A DNA stretch of 64,000 nucleotides from Pelomonas caseinilytica (GTDB lineage Bacteria; Pseudomonadota; Gammaproteobacteria; Burkholderiales; Burkholderiaceae_C). How positions within the stretch are numbered: position 1 is the stretch's first letter; every line of letters starts with the position of its first letter. Below, piece after piece: positions 57,861-64,000 of this stretch. The stretch is taken from the NCBI RefSeq assembly GCF_021353235.1, contig NZ_JAJTWT010000005.1, positions 186,001 to 250,000 on the forward strand, given 5' to 3'. Both the position numbers and the translations under genes were made by a program. Under the pieces are notes generated by a model. That model did not search any database and was not told the origin of the DNA. It saw nothing but the letters and a program-made list of their open reading frames with translations.

Positions 57861-59297
57861 TCAGGGCAGGGCGCGCGACTTCACCACCGCATACCGCGCC
57901 AGCGTGCGCTCGCGGGCCTCGGCGTGGTCCACGACGGGGCGCGGGTAGCCCACCCCCTGCATCGCCAGCGGCGCACGCTGCCAGGGCGCGTGGATGGCCT
58001 TGCCGTCCAGCGCGGCCAGCTCGGGGCAGTAGCGGCGGATGAAGCGGCCATCGGGGTCGAACTTCTCGCTCTGGCTCGTCGGGTTGAAGATGCGGAAATA
58101 GGGCTGGGCGTCGCAGCCGCTGCTGCTGGCCCATTGCCAGCCGCCGTTGTTGGCGGCCAGGTCGAAGTCGAGCAGCTGCTGCGCGAACCAGGCCTCGCCA
58201 CGGCGCCAGTCCAGGCCGAGGTCCTTGCACAGGAAGCTGGCCGCCACCATGCGCAGGCGGTTGTGCATATAGCCCGTCTGGCTGAGCTGGCGCATGGCGG
58301 CGTCGACCAGCGGATAGCCGGTGCGGCCCTCGCACCAGGCCTGGAAAAGGGCGTCGGCATGGGGCCCGGTCTCCCAGCGGATGGCGTCGTACTCCGGACG
58401 GAAGGAGGCCGTCATCGCCCGGGGATGGTGGTGCATGACCTGGTGGTAGAAGTCGCGCCAGATCAGCTCCGACAGCCAGACCTCGGCGCCGCGATCGCCG
58501 CCGTGCATGCGTTCGTGGGCGAGCCGCGCCAGCCGCCGGATCGACACGGTGCCGAAGCGCAGGTGCACGCTCAGGTAGCTCGGCCCCTTCAGGGCGGGAA
58601 AGTCGCGCTTCTCGTGATACTCGCCGATGCGCTCGAGGAAATCCTCGAGCAGCGCCTCCGCGCCGCGGCTGCCGCGGCCGACGTGGGGTGTCAGCCCGGC
58701 GGGCTGGAAGCCGATGTCGCCCAGCGTGGGCACACCGCCAGCCCGTTCGCTCATGGCCAGGGCGGCGGCATGGCGGTCCACCGGGTAGGCGCTCAGGTAG
58801 AAGGCGTCGACCTTGCGCAGCCAGGCGTTCTTGTAGGGCGTGAAGACGCCGTAGGCGCCGCCGGTGCCGGTGAGCACCTCGCTGCGCTCGAAGACGACAT
58901 GGTCTTTGAAACTGCGGAGTTCGGCGCTGCGGCTGCGCAGGCCTTCGGCGACGCGGGCATCGCGCGCCAGGGCCTGGGGCTCGTCGTCGTGGTTGACGAA
59001 CACGGCCTGCACGTCGAGCTCCTCGGCCAGGCGCGGAATCTCGTCGGCCGCGATGCCGTGGCGGACGATCAGCCCGCCGCCGCGCTGGCGCAGGTCCTCG
59101 TCGAGCACCTCCAGCGCGGCCAGGATGAACTCGACGCGCCGGTCGGCCCGGGGCAGGGCGTCGAGGATGTCGCGGTCCAGGACGAAGGCGCAGTACACCT
59201 GCCGGGCGCTGCGCAGGGCGTGGTACAGGGCGGCCTGGTCGTCCACCCGCAGGTCGCGGCGGAACCAGACCAGCGCCCGGTCGATGGGGGCATTCAT
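57861..59297 (-). CDS. phr: Deoxyribodipyrimidine photolyase
   Basis: 478 residues from the ATG at 59297. Light-driven repair of cyclobutane pyrimidine dimers, with FAD and an antenna cofactor. N-terminal alpha/beta domain ALVWFRRDLRVDDQAALYHAL; C-terminal FAD domain with WLSELIWRDFYHQVM near 275, MRQLSQTGYMHNRLRMV near 345 and NNGGWQWASSSGCDAQPYFRIFNP near 390, which is the class I signature. Divergent from yqgE, with only 22 bases between the two start codons. Ends 24 bases from the GGDEF gene, convergent. Confidence 0.96.
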   Translation of the reverse strand: MNAPIDRALVWFRRDLRVDDQAALYHALRSARQVYCAFVLDRDILDALPRADRRVEFILAALEVLDEDLRQRGGGLIVRHGIAADEIPRLAEELDVQAVFVNHDDEPQALARDARVAEGLRSRSAELRSFKDHVVFERSEVLTGTGGAYGVFTPYKNAWLRKVDAFYLSAYPVDRHAAALAMSERAGGVPTLGDIGFQPAGLTPHVGRGSRGAEALLEDFLERIGEYHEKRDFPALKGPSYLSVHLRFGTVSIRRLARLAHERMHGGDRGAEVWLSELIWRDFYHQVMHHHPRAMTASFRPEYDAIRWETGPHADALFQAWCEGRTGYPLVDAAMRQLSQTGYMHNRLRMVAASFLCKDLGLDWRRGEAWFAQQLLDFDLAANNGGWQWASSSGCDAQPYFRIFNPTSQSEKFDPDGRFIRRYCPELAALDGKAIHAPWQRAPLAMQGVGYPRPVVDHAEARERTLARYAVVKSRALP

Positions 59298-59307
59298 GCC
59301 CGCAGAA

Positions 59308-59313
59308 TAAAAT
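59308..59313 (+). promoter_or_regulatory. -10 element of yqgE, possible leaderless transcript
   Basis: TAAAAT ends six bases before the yqgE ATG (59320), so RNA would start at or close to the start codon. It lies in a 22-base gap between divergent genes, leaving no room for a conventional leader. No clear -35 box. Confidence 0.5.
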
Positions 59314-59319
59314 GCGTTC

Positions 59320-59898
59320 ATGGCCGCCGACCGGATCTCCCTGACCAACCAGTTCCTCATCGCCATGCCCGGCATGGCCGACGAGGCCTTCGCGGGCACG
59401 GTGGTCTATCTGTGCGAGCACAACGACAACGGCGCCCTGGGCCTGGTGATCAACAAGCCCATCTCGCTGACGCTGGGCACGCTGTTCGAGAAGGTCGAGC
59501 TCAGCCCGCCGGCCGAGCCGCTGGCCGACACGCCGGTCTTTTACGGCGGCCCCGTGCAGACCGACCGCGGCTTCGTGCTGCACGAGCCGCTGGACGCCCA
59601 GGGCGGTCACTACAACGCCACCCTGGCTGTGCCCGGCGGCCTCGAGATGACCACCAGCCGCGACGTGCTGGAGGCGCTGTCCAACGGCGCCGGTCCGCGC
59701 AAGCTCCTCGTCACGCTGGGCTACAGCGGCTGGGCCGCCGGCCAGCTCGAGGAGGAGATCGGCCGCAACGGCTGGCTCACCGTCGACGCGACGCCGGAGA
59801 TCATCTTCGACACGCCGGTCGAGCAGCGCTACGAGAAGGCCCTGGGCCTGCTGGGCATCGACCCGCGCATGCTCAGCCTGGACGCGGGCCACGCGTGA
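59320..59898 (+). CDS. YqgE/AlgH family protein
   Basis: 192 residues. DUF179 family: LTNQFLIAMPGMADEAFAGTVVYLCEHNDNGALGLVINKP at the start, VFYGGPVQTDRGFVLH near residue 65, and LVTLGYSGWAAGQLEEEI near 128. The function is poorly known; AlgH was named from alginate regulation in Pseudomonas. Its stop overlaps the ruvX start by one base (TGATG), a conserved pairing in proteobacteria. Confidence 0.94.
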   Translation: MAADRISLTNQFLIAMPGMADEAFAGTVVYLCEHNDNGALGLVINKPISLTLGTLFEKVELSPPAEPLADTPVFYGGPVQTDRGFVLHEPLDAQGGHYNATLAVPGGLEMTTSRDVLEALSNGAGPRKLLVTLGYSGWAAGQLEEEIGRNGWLTVDATPEIIFDTPVEQRYEKALGLLGIDPRMLSLDAGHA

Positions 59899-60296
59899 TG
59901 TCGGCATCCGCCCTCACGCCGGCCCACCAATCCTTTCTCGCTTTCGATTTCGGCCTGCGCCGCATCGGCGTGGCCTCGGGCACGCGGATGCTCGGCGTGG
60001 CCGAGCCGCGCGGCACGGTCCGGGGCGGCGACTTCGACGCCATCGCCGCCCTCGTGAAGACCTGGCAGCCCGACGCCCTCGTCATCGGCGTGCCGCGACA
60101 CCCCGACGGCGCGCCGCACGACATGACCACCAAGGCCCAGGCCTTCGGCCGCCGGCTCGCCGGCCGCCACCACCTGCCGGTCTTCGAGGTGGACGAGCGC
60201 TACACCAGCGTCGAAGCGGAGGGCGAAGGCGCGGGCGACGTCGATGCCGCCGCAGCCGCGCTCATCCTTGAACAGTTTTTCCGAGAACACCCATGA
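59898..60296 (+). CDS. ruvX: Holliday junction resolvase-like protein RuvX (YqgF)
   Basis: 132 residues. RNase H-like fold: [16 protein letters not shown] with the first catalytic Asp, [11 protein letters not shown] near residue 65 and [14 protein letters not shown] with the second acidic residue near 100. Involved in 16S rRNA 5'-end processing in known cases. The C-terminal [14 protein letters not shown] is the family ending. Overlaps pyrR by four bases (ATGA). Confidence 0.93.
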   Translation: MSASALTPAHQSFLAFDFGLRRIGVASGTRMLGVAEPRGTVRGGDFDAIAALVKTWQPDALVIGVPRHPDGAPHDMTTKAQAFGRRLAGRHHLPVFEVDERYTSVEAEGEGAGDVDAAAAALILEQFFREHP

Positions 60297-60778
60297 GCGA
60301 CCTCAAGTTGGATGCCGAGGCCCTGTACCTCGAGCTCAAGCGGGGCGTGCAGCGGCTGCTGACGCCCGACACCGCCCTCGTCGGCATCTGGAGCGGCGGG
60401 GCCTGGCTGGCCGAGCGGCTGGCGACCGATCTCGGCCTGGCCTCCGGCACCATCTCCAGCGCCCTGCACCGGGACGACTTCGGCTCCCGGGGCCTGGCCA
60501 AGGCCGACCACACCACGCTGCCCTTCGACGTCAACGGCCGCGACATCCTCCTCATCGACGACGTGCTCTACACCGGCCGCACGACGCGGGCGGTGCTCAA
60601 CGAGCTTTTCGACTTCGGCCGCCCGGCGCGCGTGCAGCTCGCCGTGCTGGTGGACCGCGGCGGGCGCCAGCTGCCCATCGAGCCGGCCTTCTCGGCCGCG
60701 CGCGTGACGCTGGACGCCGGCCAGAGCCTGCGCCTCGCCCGTGCCGACGACGGCCGCTTCCGCTTCGAGGTGAAGTGA
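60293..60778 (+). CDS. pyrR: PyrR bifunctional pyrimidine regulator / uracil phosphoribosyltransferase
   Basis: 161 residues. PRTase fold with the PRPP loop [18 protein letters not shown] near residue 83 and [14 protein letters not shown] near 31. In Gram-positive bacteria PyrR controls attenuation; in Gram-negatives the pyrR-pyrB-pyrC' order is known from Pseudomonas, where PyrR acts differently. No attenuator hairpin is visible between pyrR and pyrB: the stop and start overlap by one base (TGATG). Confidence 0.94.
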   Translation: MSDLKLDAEALYLELKRGVQRLLTPDTALVGIWSGGAWLAERLATDLGLASGTISSALHRDDFGSRGLAKADHTTLPFDVNGRDILLIDDVLYTGRTTRAVLNELFDFGRPARVQLAVLVDRGGRQLPIEPAFSAARVTLDAGQSLRLARADDGRFRFEVK

Positions 60779-61740
60779 TGCTCTCCAAACGCAACCCCCA
60801 GCTGAACAAGCACGGCGAACTCATCCACCTGCTGTCCATCGAAGGCCTGCCGCGCGCGGTCATCGAGCAGATCCTGGACACGGCCGGCAGCTTCCTCTCC
60901 GTCAACGACCGCGAGGTCAAGAAGGTGCCGCTGCTGCGCGGCAAGTCGGTGTTCAACCTGTTCTTCGAGAACAGCACCCGCACCCGCACCACCTTCGAGA
61001 TCGCCGCCAAGCGCCTGTCGGCCGACGTGCTCAACCTCGACATCGCCCGCAGCTCCACGGCCAAGGGCGAGACCCTGCTCGACACGGTGGCCAACCTCAG
61101 CGCCATGCACGCCGACATGTTCGTCGTGCGCCACAGCGAGAGCGGCGCGCCCCATCTCATCGCCCAGCACTGCGCGCCCCACGTGCACGTGGTCAACGCC
61201 GGCGACGGTCGCCACGCCCATCCGACGCAGGGCCTGCTGGACATGTACACGATCCGGCACTTCAAGAAGGACTTCCGAAACCTGACGGTCGCCATCGTCG
61301 GCGACATCGTGCATTCGCGGGTGGCCCGCAGCGACATCCACGCCCTCAACATCCTCGGCGTGCCCGAGGTCCGCGCCGTCGGCCCCAAGACCCTGGTGCC
61401 CGGCGACCTGCGCGAGATGGGCGTGCGCGTCTGCCACGACATGGCCGAGGGCGTGAAGGACGCCGACGTCATCATCATGCTGCGCCTGCAGAACGAGCGC
61501 ATGAACGGCGCCATGCTGCCCAGCAGCGGCGAGTTCTTCAAGCACTTCGGCCTGACGCCGGAGAAGCTGGCCCTGGCCAAGCCCGACGCCATCGTCATGC
61601 ACCCGGGGCCCATCAACCGCGGCGTGGAGATCGCCTCCGAAGTGGCCGACGGCAAGAGCAGCGTCATCCTGCCGCAGGTCACCTTCGGCATCGCCGTCCG
61701 GATGGCGGTGATGGCCATCCTCGCAGGGAACGAAGCATGA
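60778..61740 (+). CDS. pyrB: Aspartate carbamoyltransferase catalytic subunit
   Basis: 320 residues. Joins carbamoyl phosphate and aspartate, the first committed step of pyrimidine synthesis. [19 protein letters not shown] near residue 60 (carbamoyl-phosphate site), [17 protein letters not shown] near 142, MLRLQNERM and [13 protein letters not shown] near 278. Overlaps the next gene by four bases. No pyrI regulatory gene nearby; the following dihydroorotase-like protein probably takes the structural role, as in Pseudomonas. Confidence 0.97.
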   Translation: MLSKRNPQLNKHGELIHLLSIEGLPRAVIEQILDTAGSFLSVNDREVKKVPLLRGKSVFNLFFENSTRTRTTFEIAAKRLSADVLNLDIARSSTAKGETLLDTVANLSAMHADMFVVRHSESGAPHLIAQHCAPHVHVVNAGDGRHAHPTQGLLDMYTIRHFKKDFRNLTVAIVGDIVHSRVARSDIHALNILGVPEVRAVGPKTLVPGDLREMGVRVCHDMAEGVKDADVIIMLRLQNERMNGAMLPSSGEFFKHFGLTPEKLALAKPDAIVMHPGPINRGVEIASEVADGKSSVILPQVTFGIAVRMAVMAILAGNEA

Positions 61741-63044
61741 GCACGAAGATCCTGATCAAGAACGGCCGCCTTCTGGACCCGGCCTCCGGCCTGGACCGTG
61801 TCGGCGATGTCGCCATCGCCAACGGCCGCATCGTCGGCCTGGGCGATGTGGCGGACTTCGGCGCCGACCGTACCGTCGATGCCGCCGGCCTCGTCGTTGC
61901 GCCGGGCCTCGTCGACCTCTGCGCGCGGCTGCGCGAGCCCGGCCACGAGCATGAGGGCCTGCTCGAAAGCGAACTCGCCGCGGCCGCCGCCGGCGGCGTG
62001 ACCAGTCTCGTCTGCCCGCCCGACACCGACCCCGTGCTGGACGAGCCGGGCCTGGTCGAGATGCTGAAGTTCCGTGCCCGCAAGCTCAGCCGCTGTCGCC
62101 TCTTCCCGCTCGGCGCCCTGACGCGCCAGCTCGAGGGCGCCGCCCTGACCGAGATGGCCGAGCTGACCGAGGCCGGCTGCATCGGCTTCTCGCAGGCCGA
62201 CGCGCCGATCCGCGACACCCTGGTGCTGCACCGCGCCCTGCAGTACGCCGCCACCTACGGCTACACCGTCTGGCTGCGTCCCCAGGACGCCTGGCTGGGC
62301 GGAGGCGTGGCCGCCAGCGGCGCCGTCGCCACGCGGCTGGGACTGTCCGGCGTGCCTGTCAGTGCCGAGACGGTGGCCCTGCACACCATCCTGGAGCTGG
62401 TGCGCACGACCGGGGCCCGTGTGCACCTGTGCCGCCTCTCCAGCGCCGCAGGCGTCGACATCGTGCGGGCCGCCAAGCGCGAAGGCCTGCCTGTCACGGC
62501 CGATGTCTCCATCAACTCCCTGCACCTGAGCGACGTGGACATCGGCTACTTCGACTCCGCCATGCGGCTGACGCCTCCGCTGCGCCAGGGCCGCGACCGC
62601 GACGCGCTGCGCGCGGGCCTGGCGGACGGCACGATCGACGCCCTGGTGTCCGATCACATGCCGCTCACGACCGACGAGAAGGCCGTGCCCTTCGCCGAAG
62701 CCACGCCGGGCGCCACCGGCCTGGAGCTGCTGCTGAGCCTGGCCATGCGCTGGGCCCAGGACTCGGGTCTGCCGCTGCACCGGGCCCTCGCGGTCGTCAC
62801 CGCCGAGCCGGTGCGGGTGCTCGGCGGCGCCCTCGGCTCCCTGGCCGCGAGCGCGGGCCGGCTCGTCGAGGGCGGCGTGGCGGACGTCTGCGTCTTCGAC
62901 GCCGGTGCGAGCTGGGCCGTGACCCCCGAGCAGTTGGCCAGCCAGGGCAAGCACACGCCCTTCGAGTTCTCGCGCAGCGGCTTCGAGCTGCCGGCGCGGG
63001 TGCGCTGCACCCTGGTGGCCGGCCACGTCGCCTACGAGGCCTGA
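61737..63044 (+). CDS. Dihydroorotase-like protein PyrC', probably non-catalytic
   Basis: 435 residues, cyclic amidohydrolase fold ([23 protein letters not shown] at the start). The metal-binding HxH that should stand in the GLVDLHxHLREPG segment reads C62-A-R64, and the histidine of the later strand is Arg233 (HLCRLSS). DHMPL near residue 307 keeps its Asp and His. Without the first ligands, zinc binding and catalysis are not expected. The same loss marks the PyrC' (PyrX) partner of aspartate carbamoyltransferase in Pseudomonas, which stabilises that enzyme. A catalytic dihydroorotase must then be elsewhere in the genome. Overlaps pyrB by four bases. Confidence 0.93.
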   Translation: MSTKILIKNGRLLDPASGLDRVGDVAIANGRIVGLGDVADFGADRTVDAAGLVVAPGLVDLCARLREPGHEHEGLLESELAAAAAGGVTSLVCPPDTDPVLDEPGLVEMLKFRARKLSRCRLFPLGALTRQLEGAALTEMAELTEAGCIGFSQADAPIRDTLVLHRALQYAATYGYTVWLRPQDAWLGGGVAASGAVATRLGLSGVPVSAETVALHTILELVRTTGARVHLCRLSSAAGVDIVRAAKREGLPVTADVSINSLHLSDVDIGYFDSAMRLTPPLRQGRDRDALRAGLADGTIDALVSDHMPLTTDEKAVPFAEATPGATGLELLLSLAMRWAQDSGLPLHRALAVVTAEPVRVLGGALGSLAASAGRLVEGGVADVCVFDAGASWAVTPEQLASQGKHTPFEFSRSGFELPARVRCTLVAGHVAYEA

Positions 63045-63772
63045 TGCGTGCCCTGGTCGCCGCCTGGCGCCTGGCCCGGCTCGCGCCCCATGTGCTGCAC
63101 GGGCTGTGGATCGTCAGACGGCGCTTCGACCTGCTGACGGCCGCCGAGAAGCACGGCCTCGTGCAGTGGTGGTCGCTCAAGACCCTGCGCATCCTCGGCA
63201 TCGCGCTGCGCGCGCAAGGCCAGGCGCTGCCGGCGGGTCATCTCATCGTCGCCAACCACGTCTCCTGGCTGGACATCGCGGCCGTGCATGCCGTGCTGCC
63301 CCAGGCGCGCTTCGTCTCCAAGGCCGACGTGAAGCACTGGCCGCTGGTCGGCTCCCTGGCCGAGGGAGCGGGCACGCTGTTCATCGAGCGCAGCAGCAAG
63401 CGCGACGCCCTGCGCGTCGTCCACCAGACGGCGGCGGCCCTGCAGGCCGGTGACTGCGTGGCCGTCTTTCCCGAGGGCACGACCGGCGCCGGCCCGCAGC
63501 TGCTGCCTTTTCACGCCAACCTGCTGCAGGCGGCGGTGTCCACCGGTGCGCCGGTGCTGCCCGTGGTGCTGCGCTGGTTCGAGCCGGGCGAACGCTTCAG
63601 TCCGGCGGCACGCTTCATCGGCGAGACGACGCTGGCGCAAAGCCTGTGGCGCATCGCCTCGGCGCGCGGCCTGGGCATCGAGGTGCAGATCCTGCCGAGT
63701 GTCGAGCCGCAGGAGCAGGACCGGCGCGCCCTCGGCGAGGCCTTGCGCGAGGCGATCAGCGCGCGGCTGTGA
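63044..63772 (+). CDS. 1-acyl-sn-glycerol-3-phosphate acyltransferase
   Basis: 242 residues, TGATG overlap with the preceding gene. PlsC family: catalytic NHVSWLD (HxxxxD) near residue 68, FVSKADVKHWPLVG near 88, and FPEGTTGAGPQLLPFHANLL near 145 with the substrate-binding EGT. One or two N-terminal hydrophobic stretches anchor it to the inner membrane. Acylates lysophosphatidate in phospholipid synthesis; specificity not determined. It overlaps the convergent gene at 63756 by 17 bases. Confidence 0.92.
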   Translation: MRALVAAWRLARLAPHVLHGLWIVRRRFDLLTAAEKHGLVQWWSLKTLRILGIALRAQGQALPAGHLIVANHVSWLDIAAVHAVLPQARFVSKADVKHWPLVGSLAEGAGTLFIERSSKRDALRVVHQTAAALQAGDCVAVFPEGTTGAGPQLLPFHANLLQAAVSTGAPVLPVVLRWFEPGERFSPAARFIGETTLAQSLWRIASARGLGIEVQILPSVEPQEQDRRALGEALREAISARL

Positions 63773-64000
63773 GCCAGGCCAGGCCTGCGGAGGTGTCGCC
63801 GCGAGGCCGGTATTCCAGGCCGACCGTACCGGCCCAGCCGCATTCGTCGAGCAGGGCCAGCTCGGCGGCGTATTCGGCGCGCCCGGGTTCATGGCGGCCA
63901 TCGACACCGGCCACCTGGACATGGCCGAGCAGGCCGAGGTCCAGAGCGCAGCCCAGGTGGCTCAGGGACTCGCCTTCCGTGCGACGGCAATGGTAGAGGT
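63756..64000 (-). CDS. Hydroxypyruvate isomerase-like TIM-barrel protein, C-terminal part (5' end outside the window)
   Basis: The last 81 codons of a minus-strand gene, TGA at 63758-63756. It reads LYHCRRTEGES, GHVQVAGVDGRHEPGRAEY, LLDECGWAGTVGLEYRPRGD and ends AGLAWLTAAR. The HVQ..D..GRHEPG and EYRPRGDT segments are characteristic of the hydroxypyruvate isomerase / 2-oxo-tetronate isomerase (Hyi/OtnI) family, with Glu and His as likely metal ligands. The last 17 bases overlap the end of the acyltransferase gene on the other strand. Confidence 0.85.
   Translation of the reverse strand, partial: LYHCRRTEGESLSHLGCALDLGLLGHVQVAGVDGRHEPGRAEYAAELALLDECGWAGTVGLEYRPRGDTSAGLAWLTAAR

Overview
The window is high-GC DNA, densely packed with genes that often overlap by a few bases. 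It reads as the chromosome of a betaproteobacterium of the order Burkholderiales, probably of the Rubrivivax/Roseateles/Leptothrix type. The clues are the ubiquinone genes, the FmdB-DUF502-aspS string, the thiD-hemL / rubredoxin-pilGHIJ-chpA neighbourhood, the pyrR-pyrB-pyrC' string and an exosortase-B (XrtB) exopolysaccharide locus. No rRNA, tRNA, CRISPR array, insertion sequence or phage gene was seen. The genus is an inference; no marker RNA is present.

Layout. (1) 1-1629: the end of a PstS-like phosphate-binding protein, a DUF971 protein and ubiE. (2) 1841-36014: a 34-kb exopolysaccharide (EPS) locus. Its first plus-strand run (1841-21059) is epsD-epsE-epsF-epsG-xrtB-epsI, gmd-fcl (GDP-fucose), a Wzy-like polymerase, a Wzx-like flippase, six glycosyltransferases or candidates and a secreted beta-helix protein. 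A large minus-strand lipoprotein that is a beta-helix paralogue follows (21485-24655). Then come a plus-strand UDP-glucuronate epimerase and UDP-glucose dehydrogenase (25054-27452), and a minus-strand block transcribed towards them: the priming transferase, epsL, galE, manC, rfbB, rfbD, rfbA, rfbC (36014 down to 27519). (3) 36142-42768: ubiJ-ubiB, a sodium:solute symporter, FmdB, DUF502 and aspS. (4) 42812-46454, minus: thiD, hemL, mpl. (5) 46616-57836: rubredoxin, the pilus chemosensory operon pilG-pilH-pilI-pilJ-chpA and a GGDEF diguanylate cyclase. (6) 57861-64000: photolyase (minus), yqgE-ruvX-pyrR-pyrB-pyrC'-acyltransferase (plus) and the end of a hydroxypyruvate-isomerase-like gene (minus).

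How it works together. The EPS locus looks like a nearly self-contained Wzx/Wzy pathway. A WcaJ-type enzyme primes the lipid carrier. Nucleotide-sugar genes point to fucose, rhamnose, mannose, galactose/glucose, glucuronic and galacturonic acids. Flippase, polymerase, EpsF/EpsG chain-length control and EpsE/EpsL outer-membrane proteins export the polymer. The exosortase XrtB and its partner EpsI sit in the core, but no PEP-CTERM substrate is visible. GalU and phosphomannomutase are not in the window.

Most interesting points. EpsG, the tyrosine-kinase-like regulator, starts with a 24-5-24 residue double motif that resembles the MshEN c-di-GMP-binding domain. The whole EPS locus lies between ubiE and ubiJ-ubiB, genes that are normally adjacent. 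A sigma-54-like promoter precedes the priming transferase gene. EpsD has lost the parvulin histidines, and the dihydroorotase has lost its metal ligands. Two intergenic stretches are runs of back-to-back perfect hairpins.
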